64,000 bases of DNA from Sulfitobacter sp. HNIBRBA3233 (GCF_040149665.1 NZ_JBEFLP010000002.1:62001-126000); one strand, 5' to 3'. Shown: positions 26,335-35,267, counted from the stretch's first letter. Made by a program: numbers and translations. Notes: a model not told the origin generated them from the letters alone.

Positions 26335-27534
26335 ATGGATCTGAGCTATTCCGACGAAGAGAAGGCCTTCCGCGACGAGGTTCGCGCATTCCTTGACGAA
26401 AAGCTGCCAAAGGACCTTCAGGAGAAAGTCCGCGCCGGTGGCGATCTGCAAAAGGACGACATGGAACGCTGGCACGCGATCCTGAACGAAAAGGGCTGGC
26501 TGGCTCCCAACTGGCCCAAGAAGTTCGGCGGTGCCGAATGGAATGCCGTGCAAAAGCACATTTTCGAAGAAGAAGCCGCTCTTGCGCACGCCCCGCGCAC
26601 CGTACCTTTCGGCCTGTCGATGCTGGCGCCGGTGCTGCAGAAATTCGGCAGTCAGGAACAGTGTGACTACTGGCTTCCCCGGATCCTGTCCGGTGAGGAC
26701 TGGTGGTGCCAGGGCTATTCCGAGCCCGGCGCCGGGTCCGACCTTGCCTCGCTCAAGACCGAGGCCGTGCTGAACGACGCGGGCACGCATTACATCGTGA
26801 ACGGTCAGAAAACCTGGACCACACTGGGCCAGCACGCCAACATGATCTTCTGCCTCGTGCGCACCGACAAGACGGTGAAGCAGCAGGAAGGCATCTCGTT
26901 CCTGCTGATCGACATGGACACGCCGGGCGTCGAAGTGCGCCCCATCATCCTGCTCGACGGCACCCACGAGGTGAACGAAGTCTGGTTCACGGATGTCGAA
27001 GTGCCCGTCGAGAACCTTGTCGGCGAAGAGAACAAGGGCTGGACCTATGCCAAGTATCTGCTGACCCACGAGCGCACGAACATCGCCGGTGTCGGCTTCA
27101 GCCAGGCCGGTCTGCGCGCGGTCAAGCGCATCGCGAGCCAGGAAATGGCGAACGGCAAGCCGTTGATCCAGAACCCGCATTTCGCCGCGCGTGTCGCGCA
27201 GGTGGAAATCGACCTGATGGCGATGGCAACCACCAACCTGCGCATCGTCTCGAAGGCGGCTGCGGGCACGGCGCCCGGGGTCGAATCCTCGATGCTGAAG
27301 GTGAAGGGCACGATCATCCGTCAGGAAATCAACGATCTGGCGCGCCGGGCTGCCGGTGTCTTCGCGATGCCCTTCGCGTCCGAGGCGATCGAAGGCAGCA
27401 ACGAAGCACTGCCCGATCCGCTGGCCGCCGGGCCGGTGGCGTCGCAATATTTCAACAACCGCAAGCTGTCGATCTTCGGCGGATCCAACGAGATCCAGCG
27501 CAGCATCATTGCAAAAGTCACGATGGGAGGCTGA
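26335..27534 (+). CDS. Acyl-CoA dehydrogenase (possible large subunit, PimC-like)
   Basis: A 399-residue flavoprotein of the acyl-CoA dehydrogenase family. WWCQGYSEPGAGSDLASLKT is the FAD/substrate signature in the middle domain, and FGGSNEIQRSIIAK closes the C-terminal helical domain. It introduces the alpha-beta double bond into acyl-CoA. The following gene encodes a second member three bases away, as in heteromeric enzymes such as pimeloyl-CoA dehydrogenase PimC/PimD or steroid side-chain FadE pairs. AGAGGA lies before the ATG. The specific acyl chain is not known. Confidence 0.9.
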   Translation: MDLSYSDEEKAFRDEVRAFLDEKLPKDLQEKVRAGGDLQKDDMERWHAILNEKGWLAPNWPKKFGGAEWNAVQKHIFEEEAALAHAPRTVPFGLSMLAPVLQKFGSQEQCDYWLPRILSGEDWWCQGYSEPGAGSDLASLKTEAVLNDAGTHYIVNGQKTWTTLGQHANMIFCLVRTDKTVKQQEGISFLLIDMDTPGVEVRPIILLDGTHEVNEVWFTDVEVPVENLVGEENKGWTYAKYLLTHERTNIAGVGFSQAGLRAVKRIASQEMANGKPLIQNPHFAARVAQVEIDLMAMATTNLRIVSKAAAGTAPGVESSMLKVKGTIIRQEINDLARRAAGVFAMPFASEAIEGSNEALPDPLAAGPVASQYFNNRKLSIFGGSNEIQRSIIAKVTMGG

Positions 27535-27537
27535 TCC

Positions 27538-28671
27538 ATGAATTTCGAACTTACAGAAGAGCGGCAAATGCTGCAGGACACGCTCCGGCGGTTCCTGCGG
27601 GACCGCTACGACACCGCCACCCGCAACAAGATCCTCGAAAGCGACAGCGGTTTTTCCAGCGACATCTGGAACGAACTGGCCGAGCTGGGCGTGATCGGCG
27701 CGCTCTTCACCGAAGAGCAGGGCGGCTTCGGCGGCAAGGGCTTTGACATCGCAGTGGTGTTCGAAGAACTGGGCCGCGCGGGCGTTGTCGAGCCTTTCCT
27801 CGACACCGCCGTTCTGGCCGGTGGCCTGATCGCCGATCTGGGCAACGACGACCAGCAGGCCCATATCGAAGAGATCATCGGCGGCGGTCTGCAACTGGCC
27901 TTTGCGCACGGTGAACCCAACAGCCGCTATGATCTGAATCGCGTCAACACATCCGCCACCGTGAAGGGCGACGAGATCGTGATCTCGGGCCGCAAGTCGG
28001 TGGTGATCAACGCCGAGAACGCCGATATGCTGGTCGTCTCGGCGCGCGAAAGCGGCGGAGAGTACGATGCCGACGGCATTTCGCTTTTCCTCGTGCCAAA
28101 GGACGCGGCGGGCATGACCCTGCAGGGCTACGCACTGCTGGCCGGTGGCCGCGCGGCGGAAGTCACCTTCGACGATGTGACCGTTCCTGCCTCTGCCCGT
28201 CTGGGCGAGGCCGGCAAGGCCGCACCGGCGATCGAAACCCGCACCGCCTACGCCAATGTCGCGCAAACGGCAGAGACGCTCGGCGCGATGGAGACAGCTT
28301 GCCGTCTGACAAAGGACTACATGCTGCAGCGCAAGCAGTTCGGTCGGCCCATCGCCACGTTCCAGGCGCTCGCGCACCGTATGGCCGATCTGCTGATCGA
28401 GCTTGAGCAGGCGCGTTCCGCGGTCATCCTTGCCGCCGGGCACCTCGAGAGCGAGCGCGGCAACCGCGAGCGCAATATTTCGGCGACGAAGAACCTGATC
28501 GGCCGCGTTGGCCGGCTGGTGGGCGAGGAATCGATCCAGCTGCACGGCGGCATCGCCATGACGCAGGAATACGAGCTTGCCCATATCGCCAAGCGCATCG
28601 TGATGGCCGACCACCGGTTCGGCGATGTAGACCACCATCTGGAGCGTTTCATTGAACTCTCCGCTGCCTGA
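27538..28671 (+). CDS. Acyl-CoA dehydrogenase (possible small subunit, PimD-like)
   Basis: A 377-residue acyl-CoA dehydrogenase family protein, shorter than its neighbour. It starts MNFELTEERQMLQDTLRRFL, lacks the strong GSD signature in the middle domain (LAFAHGEPNSRYDLNRVNTSA instead) and ends with IQLHGGIAMTQEYELAHIAKR. The altered FAD-binding region supports a partner role in a heteromeric enzyme, as in PimD. Only three bases separate it from the previous gene, and GGGAGG is well placed. The next gene, a thioesterase, starts inside it. Confidence 0.88.
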   Translation: MNFELTEERQMLQDTLRRFLRDRYDTATRNKILESDSGFSSDIWNELAELGVIGALFTEEQGGFGGKGFDIAVVFEELGRAGVVEPFLDTAVLAGGLIADLGNDDQQAHIEEIIGGGLQLAFAHGEPNSRYDLNRVNTSATVKGDEIVISGRKSVVINAENADMLVVSARESGGEYDADGISLFLVPKDAAGMTLQGYALLAGGRAAEVTFDDVTVPASARLGEAGKAAPAIETRTAYANVAQTAETLGAMETACRLTKDYMLQRKQFGRPIATFQALAHRMADLLIELEQARSAVILAAGHLESERGNRERNISATKNLIGRVGRLVGEESIQLHGGIAMTQEYELAHIAKRIVMADHRFGDVDHHLERFIELSAA

Positions 28672-29083
28672 AGAAGAAGCCTGTCTCATCCGCGATGAGA
28701 CAGGCACGCAAAAGCTGGTCGGATACATCGTCGATGTGTCCGATCCGGCCCACGGAAGATGCCACCTTCTGGTGGATGAACGCCACCTGAACCGCCACGG
28801 TGCACTGCACGGTGGCATAGCGGTCACGCTGCTTGACAATGCGTCGGGCACGACTGGATCGCTGACGGTCGATGCAAGCGGCAAGGCGCCGTTTTTGACG
28901 GTGTCGATGAATACACAGTTCGTCGGATCGGGCCGCGCGGGATGGATGACGGCCACCGGCAGCATTACGGGCGGCGGCCGCAGTCTGGTCTTTATCGACG
29001 CCGAGCTGCGGCACGAAGACGGCACACTGGTTGCCAAATCAACGGGCGTGTTCAAGCGCGTCCCACAGGAGAAACTCGCATGA
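28652..29083 (+). CDS. PaaI family hot-dog thioesterase
   Basis: A 143-residue hot-dog-fold protein. NRHGALHGGIAVTLLDNASG around residues 48-66 is the PaaI catalytic motif with the conserved HGG and an Asp near the helix start. It would release CoA from stalled or hydroxylated acyl-CoA intermediates of the pathway. The start is TTG with GGAGCG five bases upstream; it overlaps the end of the acyl-CoA dehydrogenase gene by 20 bases. The stop overlaps the start of the next gene (ATGA). Confidence 0.82.
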   Translation: MNSPLPEEEACLIRDETGTQKLVGYIVDVSDPAHGRCHLLVDERHLNRHGALHGGIAVTLLDNASGTTGSLTVDASGKAPFLTVSMNTQFVGSGRAGWMTATGSITGGGRSLVFIDAELRHEDGTLVAKSTGVFKRVPQEKLA

Positions 29084-29850
29084 GTGCACGGCTCGAAGAC
29101 GCGGGCGATCGGCTGATCGTCTGGAACGGAAACACCGAAAAGCGCGGCGCGCTGTCGCCCGAGCTCTATGCCACGATCCTAGAGGCCTGCGAGAAGGCCG
29201 CCGATCCGCGCATCCGGTCGGTCATCCTGACGTCGGAAGGGCCGTTCTTCTGCGCGGGCGGTGATCTGACCGTGCTGATCGCCCGTCAGGGCATGCCCGA
29301 AGAAGAGCGCCGCGCGGGTATCGAAGGCCTGCACGATGTGATCCGCGCCATGCGCAACTGCCCGGTCCCGATCATCGCCGCCGTCGAAGGCGGCGCCGCG
29401 GGGGCCGGTCTGAGTTTTGCGATGGCCTGCGACATCATCGTCGCGGCCAAGGGCGCGAAATTCGTCGCTGCCTACGTGAAGGCCGGGCTGGTGCCCGACG
29501 GCGGTCTGACCGCCCATCTGGCGCGCGCCATACCGCGGCAGTTGACCATGGAGATGTGTCTGCTGGGCCAGACCGTTTTCGCCGAGCGCATGTTCGATCT
29601 GGGCGTGGTCAACGCATTGACGGATGTGGGCGGCACGATGGATGTTGCAACAGGCTACGCAGACCGCTTTGCCGCGGGTCCGCGTGTGGCGCAGGGCATG
29701 ATCCGGTCGATGGTCGCACAGGCCTACGACGGGACCGAGGCAGAACAACTCGACGTCGAGCGTGACGCGATGGGCTTTGCCACCGGCGCGCCCGAAGCGG
29801 GAGAGGGCATCGCGGCCTTTTTGGAAAAACGAGCACCGAACTACGGCTGA
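29080..29850 (+). CDS. Enoyl-CoA hydratase/isomerase family protein (PaaG-like isomerase)
   Basis: A 256-residue crotonase. FFCAGGDL and GGAAGAGLSFAMACD form the oxyanion hole. The two glutamates of true hydratases are missing (residues replaced in AGAGLSF and AAYVKAGL), while GLVPDGG supplies an aspartate at the position used by PaaG-type and dienoyl/delta3-delta2 isomerases. A double-bond isomerase is therefore more likely than a hydratase. The ATG overlaps the thioesterase stop by four bases; longer in-frame extensions upstream are antisupported by that overlap. It is the fifth gene of the acyl-CoA operon. Confidence 0.85.
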   Translation: MSARLEDAGDRLIVWNGNTEKRGALSPELYATILEACEKAADPRIRSVILTSEGPFFCAGGDLTVLIARQGMPEEERRAGIEGLHDVIRAMRNCPVPIIAAVEGGAAGAGLSFAMACDIIVAAKGAKFVAAYVKAGLVPDGGLTAHLARAIPRQLTMEMCLLGQTVFAERMFDLGVVNALTDVGGTMDVATGYADRFAAGPRVAQGMIRSMVAQAYDGTEAEQLDVERDAMGFATGAPEAGEGIAAFLEKRAPNYG

Positions 29851-29874
29851 GACCGTACCGGGGGAGGAGATGAC

Positions 29875-31371
29875 ATGGAGCGTGTAGAGCATTTGCTGGC
29901 GGACCGCGTGGCGCAGGCCCCGCAGAACATGGCGGTGAGCGATCACAGCGGGGTCGCCTGGACCTACGCGGACCTGGACCGGGCGAGTGATGCAATGGCC
30001 GAGCAACTGCGCGGTGCGGGCGTTCAGCCCACCGACCGCGTGCTGTTGCTGGTCGAAAACTGCGCGGCGGCGGTCGCCACGCTCTATGGCGGCTGGAAGA
30101 TCGGCGCGGTCGTGATCCCTTTCAACGCCCGCCAGAACGCCGCCGAAGTCGACCGTGTCGTGGCCCATGCCACGCCTGCGGCGATCGTCGCGACCTCTGC
30201 GGCGTCACCGGATGCGCATGCCCACGCCGAGCGTCTGGGCTGCAAGGAGATCTCCGGCGATTTTGGCACCATGATGCTGGTCGCGCGCGCGTCCGACCCC
30301 GATCCGGTGCTGGAGGATGTGGCGGTTCTTCTCTACACGACCGGGACGACCGGCGATCCGAAGGGCGTCATGCTCACCCATTCCGGGATGCGGTTCGGCG
30401 GAGCGGCTTCGGCGAAACTGCGGGAAATGACGTCGGATGACATCATCTATGGCGCACTGCCGATCAGCCATGTTTTCGGACTGGTGTCCGTGCTGACCGG
30501 GTGTTGTGTCGCGGGCGCGCATCTGCGGACCGAGGCGCGGTTCTCGGCGCAGAAGCTCTACGATGCGGCGATGGACGGGGTGACGATCATTCCCGCCGTC
30601 CCGCAAATGCACGCGCTGGTGATGCAATACGTCAAGGAAATGGGCCTGTCGAAGCTGGGCGCACCGAAGTTGCGCTATGTGTCCTCCGGCGGGGCGCCGC
30701 TGGATCCCGCGTGGAAACGCAAGGCCGAAGCCTTCTACGAACTGCCCCTCCAGAACGGTTTCGGCATGACCGAAACGACTTCGGGGGCATCGGCGACCAA
30801 AAATAAGACCGTTGGCACCGACGATGTGTCCGTCGGCCCCAAAACGCCCGGAACCGAACTGGCCATCGACGATAAGGCCCCGGGTGGCAATGGCAACGGA
30901 GAGGGCGAAGTGCTGGTGCGCGGGCCGCATGTGATGAAGGGCTATTACCGCAACCCGACTGAGACCGAGAAGACGCTGAGCGCGGATGGCTGGCTGCGGA
31001 CCGGCGATCTGGGCAAGATCGACGCCGAGGGCAATCTGCATATCCTCGGGCGGTCCAAGGAGTTGATCATCCACGGTGGCTTCAACGTCTACCCGCCGGA
31101 GGTGGAAGCCGCGATCAACGATCACCCACAGGTGATCCAGTCGGCTGTCGTGGGCCGGACGAAAGACGGGGACGAGGAAGTGCTGGCCTTCGTTCAGGTC
31201 TCCGAAGATGACGCGCCGGACATCGAAGACCTGCGTGCATTCGTCAAGGAACGGCTGACCGCGTATAAGCGGCCCAAGCACTACGTGCTGTCGTCGTCGC
31301 TGCCCGCCGCCCCGACGGGCAAGTTGCTCAAGCACAAGATGATCGACGCATTCGCCGACCAACTGCCCTGA
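29875..31371 (+). CDS. Acyl-CoA synthetase (class I adenylate-forming, AMP-binding)
   Basis: A 498-residue CoA ligase. LLYTTGTTGDPKGVMLTHSG is the P-loop motif, NGFGMTETTSG the adenine-binding motif, DGWLRTGDLGKID motif A8, and PTGKLLKHKM carries the catalytic lysine near the C-terminus. It activates a free carboxylic acid as AMP ester and then as CoA thioester, feeding the dehydrogenases of the same operon. GGGGGAGGAGATG precedes the start. PimA of pimeloyl degradation is somewhat longer, so the substrate (fatty, dicarboxylic or aromatic acid) is left open. Confidence 0.9.
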   Translation: MERVEHLLADRVAQAPQNMAVSDHSGVAWTYADLDRASDAMAEQLRGAGVQPTDRVLLLVENCAAAVATLYGGWKIGAVVIPFNARQNAAEVDRVVAHATPAAIVATSAASPDAHAHAERLGCKEISGDFGTMMLVARASDPDPVLEDVAVLLYTTGTTGDPKGVMLTHSGMRFGGAASAKLREMTSDDIIYGALPISHVFGLVSVLTGCCVAGAHLRTEARFSAQKLYDAAMDGVTIIPAVPQMHALVMQYVKEMGLSKLGAPKLRYVSSGGAPLDPAWKRKAEAFYELPLQNGFGMTETTSGASATKNKTVGTDDVSVGPKTPGTELAIDDKAPGGNGNGEGEVLVRGPHVMKGYYRNPTETEKTLSADGWLRTGDLGKIDAEGNLHILGRSKELIIHGGFNVYPPEVEAAINDHPQVIQSAVVGRTKDGDEEVLAFVQVSEDDAPDIEDLRAFVKERLTAYKRPKHYVLSSSLPAAPTGKLLKHKMIDAFADQLP

Positions 31372-31430
31372 CGCTGGGCTCCTCGCTGGCTTTCAGCCGC
31401 TCCTCGCCCCCAAGACGCGAAAGGCGCCTG

Positions 31431-32120
31431 TCAGACCCAGGTGCCTTCCGCGGCGGCGCGGATCGCGCGGATGTTTTCCCCGTAGGGTGCTGGATTGTCG
31501 ACGGACCCGCCGCGAAAGACGGCTGATCCCGCGACCAGCACATCCGCACCGGCACCGGCGACGATTGGGGCTGTGGTCGGATCGACGCCGCCGTCGATCT
31601 CAATATGGATCGGACGGTCGCCGATCATCTCCCGCAGGGTGCGGATCTTGGCGGACATGTCGATGAATTTCTGTCCGCCGAAGCCGGGGTTCACCGTCAT
31701 CACGCAGACCAGATCGGCCAGATCAAGCACATGGGCCACGGCCTCTGCCGGCGTGCCGGGGTTCAGCGCCACACCCGCCTTCGCGCCGCTGGCGCGGATC
31801 GCCTGCAGGGTGCGATGGATATGCGGCCCTGCCTCGACGTGAGCGGTGAGGATGTCGGCGCCTGCACGGACGAAATCCTCGATATAGGCATCGACCGGAG
31901 AGATCATCAGATGCACGTCCATGACGCCGCTGATGTGCGGGCGGATCGCGGCACAGGTCGCCGGACCGAAGGTGATGTTCGGTACGAAATGGCCGTCCAT
32001 CACATCGACATGGATCCAGTCCGCGCCCTGCGCGCAAGCGGCGGCACATTCGGCCCCGAAGTTGGCGAAATCGGCGGCGAGGATGGAGGGGGCGATCTTG
32101 ATCGCGCGGGAAGCGGACAT
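31431..32120 (-). CDS. rpe: Ribulose-phosphate 3-epimerase
   Basis: A 229-residue TIM-barrel enzyme interconverting ribulose-5-phosphate and xylulose-5-phosphate in the pentose phosphate pathway. [33 protein letters not shown] (metal-binding His and Asp), [15 protein letters not shown] and [11 protein letters not shown] are all diagnostic. It is complete and stands alone, convergent with the CoA ligase gene and divergent from the ABC importer. No Calvin-cycle genes are near. Confidence 0.96.
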   Translation of the reverse strand: MSASRAIKIAPSILAADFANFGAECAAACAQGADWIHVDVMDGHFVPNITFGPATCAAIRPHISGVMDVHLMISPVDAYIEDFVRAGADILTAHVEAGPHIHRTLQAIRASGAKAGVALNPGTPAEAVAHVLDLADLVCVMTVNPGFGGQKFIDMSAKIRTLREMIGDRPIHIEIDGGVDPTTAPIVAGAGADVLVAGSAVFRGGSVDNPAPYGENIRAIRAAAEGTWV

Positions 32121-32289
32121 GGCGGCGGCCTTTCGGTATGGGATGCGCGCGGTGTAGCCCAGCGGCGCGCGCGAGGCAATCGGCGAGCGGCGCGGGTCTC
32201 CTCACGAAAGCGCAGCGCGGGCGCACCCTTGCGGTTGACCTCGATGCAGCAGATGCGCAACCTTGCGCGCATAAACGGGAGGGACCGAA

Positions 32290-33309
32290 ATGACACGACT
32301 GACACGACGCCAGACACTCGCCGGCATGACCGCGCTGGCCGCAACCGGGCTTGCCGCCCCCGCCATCGCCAGCAACCGCAAGATCACGCTGGGCGCCCTG
32401 CGCTTTACCAGCCACGCAGGCACATTCGTCGCCGCCGAGCGCAATTACTTCGCCGAGGCGGGGCTGGACGTGGAGATGAAATTCTTTCAGGCCGCACAGC
32501 CCATGGCCGTCGCCATCGCCTCGGGCGATGTCGACTATGCAGTGACCGCCATCTCGGGCGGGCTGGTATCCCTGGCCGACAAGGGCGCGATCAAGGTGAT
32601 AGGCGGTGCGCTGCAGGAGGAGGAGGGCATCGACGGCCAGAAATTCCTCGTTTCCGACGCGGCTTTCAAGGCCGGGATCACGGCACCGGGCATGCTCGAC
32701 GGGAAATCCTTCGGGATGACCACGGCGGGATCCTCGTTCCACTACATGGGATCGAAGATGGCGCAGGCCGAAGGCATCTCGCTGTCGTTCAAACCCTTGC
32801 AGAAGGTGGGCGCGATCATCGGTGCGCTGAAGACCGGCCAGATCGACGCCTGGTCCATCGTGCCGCATATCGCCAAGCCGCTTGCTGGCTCCGGCGCGGT
32901 GCACATGATCGGGAATGTGTCGGACTATCTGCCCGACTATCAGGTCACGACCGTCTTCACCTCGACCAAGAACGCGTCGGAAGAAGCCGAGATGACAAAG
33001 GCCTATCTTGCCGCCTACTCCAAGGGGGTCGCGGATTACAACGCCACCATGATCGCCAAGGACGGCGGCGACGCGGGCATCGACGAGATGGTCGATCTTC
33101 TGCACAAATACGTCTACACCGACCGTCCCCGTGACGAGGCGGCGCCGTCGATCATCAACGGCACCATGCGGCTGAGCGAGGGGGCGGCACTCAACGTGGC
33201 GTCGGTGCGCGACCAGCTGGAATGGTTCCAGTCCGAGGGTCTGGTAGATGCCGATATTCCGCTCGACGCGCTGGTCGATACGTCTTACGTCCAGACATCA
33301 GGCGCTTGA
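32290..33309 (+). CDS. ABC transporter substrate-binding protein (NMT1/SsuA-like)
   Basis: A 339-residue periplasmic binding protein. The signal MTRLTRRQTLAGMTALAATGLAAPAIA has a twin-arginine-like RRQT, so Tat export is possible. ITLGALRFTSHAGTFVAAERNYFAEAGLDVEMKF is the nitrate/sulfonate/taurine (SsuA/NMT1) fold N-terminus. The ligand could be a sulfonate, pyrimidine precursor or aromatic acid; nothing in the neighbours decides it. GGAGGG lies six bases before the ATG. It is followed by a strong hairpin terminator at 33332-33355 before the ATPase gene. Confidence 0.85.
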   Translation: MTRLTRRQTLAGMTALAATGLAAPAIASNRKITLGALRFTSHAGTFVAAERNYFAEAGLDVEMKFFQAAQPMAVAIASGDVDYAVTAISGGLVSLADKGAIKVIGGALQEEEGIDGQKFLVSDAAFKAGITAPGMLDGKSFGMTTAGSSFHYMGSKMAQAEGISLSFKPLQKVGAIIGALKTGQIDAWSIVPHIAKPLAGSGAVHMIGNVSDYLPDYQVTTVFTSTKNASEEAEMTKAYLAAYSKGVADYNATMIAKDGGDAGIDEMVDLLHKYVYTDRPRDEAAPSIINGTMRLSEGAALNVASVRDQLEWFQSEGLVDADIPLDALVDTSYVQTSGA

Positions 33310-33331
33310 TTTCCCGAGCATAAGCAGGAAG

Positions 33332-33355
33332 GCCGGGCCGCGTGCCCGGCTTTTT
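33332..33355 (+). terminator. Intrinsic terminator between binding-protein and ATPase genes
   Basis: A perfect seven-base-pair stem (GCCGGGC at 33332-33338, five-base loop, GCCCGGC at 33344-33350) is followed by TTTTT (33351-33355). The ATPase ribosome site (GGAGG) begins seven bases later. Placed inside the operon, it likely attenuates the downstream genes so that binding protein is made in excess. Confidence 0.8.
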
Positions 33356-33369
33356 CATGTGGAGGACGG

Positions 33370-34134
33370 ATGGATCTGAAATTGCACGATGTGACGCACC
33401 GCTACGGGGATACCGAAGTGCTGCGCGATGTATCTCTCGACATTCCATCGGGGCGGATCACCTGCATCGTGGGCCCGTCGGGCTGTGGCAAGTCGACATT
33501 GCTGCGCCTGCTCGGCGGGCTTGAGCGGCCCACCCAGGGCGAGGTTCTGCAACTCGGCGCGCCGCCCGAAGGGTGCCTGAACGCGCTGACCTATGTGTTT
33601 CAGGATTTCGCGCTGCTGCCGTGGCGCACCGTTTCGGGGAACGTGGAGCTGGTGCTGGAAGATCACAGGCTCGGCACCCGTGCCAAGGATATCGTGGCGG
33701 ACGTGCTGGCTCGCACGCGGCTGACCGATTTCGCGCAGGCCCTGCCGAAACAGCTGTCGGGGGGTATGAAACAGCGGGTCGCCATCGCGCGGGCGCTGGC
33801 GGTCAATCCGGCGGTGATGCTGATGGACGAACCGTTGAGCGCGCTCGACAGCCAGACCCGGGAATTGCTGATGGACGATCTGGTCGGCCTGTGGACACGC
33901 GCGCCTTTCACGGCAGTCTACGTCACCCATAACCTCGCCGAGGCGGTGCGGCTGGGCCACCGGATTGTCGTGCTCTCGCGCAGGCCGGGACGGATTGCGC
34001 AGATCGTGGAGGTCGATCAGCCCCTTGCGGATCGCGGCCACGGCGACGCCGAGCTTGACGCGAAACAGGCGCAGCTTTGGTCGCTGATGCGCGACGAAGC
34101 GGCGGCAGCGGACGCGGAGTTGATGGATGTCTGA
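33370..34134 (+). CDS. ABC transporter ATP-binding protein (SsuB/TauB type)
   Basis: A 254-residue ATPase. GPSGCGKST near residue 38 is Walker A, LSGGMKQR the ABC signature, VMLMDEPLSALD Walker B with D-loop, and YVTHNLAEAV the H-loop. It belongs to the nitrate/sulfonate/taurine group. GGAGG is seven bases upstream of the ATG. The gene ends 71 bases before the permease gene. Confidence 0.92.
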   Translation: MDLKLHDVTHRYGDTEVLRDVSLDIPSGRITCIVGPSGCGKSTLLRLLGGLERPTQGEVLQLGAPPEGCLNALTYVFQDFALLPWRTVSGNVELVLEDHRLGTRAKDIVADVLARTRLTDFAQALPKQLSGGMKQRVAIARALAVNPAVMLMDEPLSALDSQTRELLMDDLVGLWTRAPFTAVYVTHNLAEAVRLGHRIVVLSRRPGRIAQIVEVDQPLADRGHGDAELDAKQAQLWSLMRDEAAAADAELMDV

Positions 34135-34205
34135 AATGCGCGCGGCGGCTGTTGGTTGGTGTTGCCTCCGAACGGGGCAGCGCGTGGACGACGGAGCACG
34201 GATAG

Positions 34206-34991
34206 ATGGCTGAACAGGTTCCTTTCAGAGGTGGTGGCTTTGCGCCGATGCGGATCCGCGGCATGGGCTGGATCGTCTTTGTGGTGCTGATTGCACTGGC
34301 GGAATGGGGCACACGCACGGGCTGGATCTCGGCTTTGACGCTGCCACGTCCGTCGGACGTTCTGGCCACCTTCGGCGAACTCTGGCAGAGCGGGCTGTTG
34401 TTCAAACACCTCGCCCCGTCGCTGAGCAGGCTGGTCATAGGTGCCAGCATCGGGGCGGCGCTGGGCATTTCGGTGGGTGTGCTGATCGGGCTCTTCGCCT
34501 ACGTCCGCGCGGGGCTTGTCCCGCTTGTCGCGGCGCTGTTCCCGATCCCCAAGATCGCGCTGCTGCCGCTGTTCGTCATCTGGTTCGGCATCGACGAGGC
34601 GAGCAAATACGCGCTGATTGCCTTCGGCACCTTCACTCCGACGGTCGTTGCCACCTATGCTGCGGTCGATAACGTCGACCGCACATTGATCCGCATGGGC
34701 CAGAGCTTTGGCTTGGGGTGGTGGTCGATCGTGCGCAAGATCGTCCTGCCGGGGGCGATGCCGGGGATCCTGTCGGGGCTGCGGATCTCGCTGACCATCG
34801 CCATCATCCTTCTGGTCGCGGCAGAAATGCTGGGCGCGGAATACGGTGTCGGGGCCTATATCCTCGAGGCAGGCTCGCTCTACGATCTCGAGCGGCTTTT
34901 CGCGGGCGTGGTGATCCTGTCTGTCCTTGGCGTTGCGGTGTCCTCCGTGATCGGTGCGCTGGAACGTCGCGTGCTGCGCTGGCGGGTCTGA
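34206..34991 (+). CDS. ABC transporter permease (SsuC/TauC type)
   Basis: A 261-residue membrane protein with six predicted helices (for example GWIVFVVLIALAEWGTR, LVIGASIGAALGISVGVLIG, TVVATYAAVD, ISLTIAIILLVAAEMLGAE). The EAA-like loop IRMGQSFGLGWWSIVRKIVLPGAMPGI contacts the ATPase. It completes a three-gene importer with the preceding two genes. No strong ribosome site is visible before the ATG (CGGATAG only), so expression may be low. Confidence 0.88.
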   Translation: MAEQVPFRGGGFAPMRIRGMGWIVFVVLIALAEWGTRTGWISALTLPRPSDVLATFGELWQSGLLFKHLAPSLSRLVIGASIGAALGISVGVLIGLFAYVRAGLVPLVAALFPIPKIALLPLFVIWFGIDEASKYALIAFGTFTPTVVATYAAVDNVDRTLIRMGQSFGLGWWSIVRKIVLPGAMPGILSGLRISLTIAIILLVAAEMLGAEYGVGAYILEAGSLYDLERLFAGVVILSVLGVAVSSVIGALERRVLRWRV

Positions 34992-34992
34992 G

Positions 34993-35018
34993 GGAACCCG
35001 CGCGGCCCTTTTGCGGTT
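34993..35018 (+). promoter_or_regulatory. EcfG-like promoter of the DUF2945 - topoisomerase IB pair
   Basis: GGAAC (34993-34997), 17 bases, GGTT (35015-35018). It lies directly after the permease stop and ends 33 bases before the DUF2945 start, a suitable promoter position. It matches the general-stress consensus except one base in the -10 element. Confidence 0.5.
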
Positions 35019-35051
35019 TGCCCAGCAGACACAGCGCAGGAGAGCACGGGC

Positions 35052-35267
35052 ATGGCGAACTACGGCAAAGGCGACAAGGTTGAATGGGACTGGGGCGACG
35101 GGACGGGGACCGGCACAGTCCAGAAGACCTATACCCGCAAAACCACCGTCAAGATCAAGGGCACCGAGATCACCCGCGATGCGTCCGAGGACGAACCTGC
35201 ACTGCTGATCGAACAGGAAGACGGCGACGAGGTTCTGAAATCCTCCACAGAGGTGCGCAAGGCGTGA
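35052..35267 (+). CDS. DUF2945 / HVA1 TUDOR-like small protein
   Basis: A 71-residue basic-acidic protein with an SH3/TUDOR-like fold: YGKGDKVEWDWGDGTGTGTV followed by TYTRKTTVKIKGTEITRDASEDEPALLIEQEDGDEVLKS. The family (DUF2945) is named after a fungal hypervirulence-associated protein and has no proven function in bacteria. GGAG lies nine bases before the ATG. Its last codons overlap the start of the topoisomerase gene, so both are made from one message. A role with DNA or in stress is inferred from that coupling only. Confidence 0.85.
   Translation: MANYGKGDKVEWDWGDGTGTGTVQKTYTRKTTVKIKGTEITRDASEDEPALLIEQEDGDEVLKSSTEVRKA

Noticed and set aside
24016..29055. 1679-codon open frame on the minus strand
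   Set aside because: It is antisense to six well-identified acyl-CoA genes and arises from GC-rich third-position bias; its composition (many His, Arg, Gln) is that of a shadow frame.
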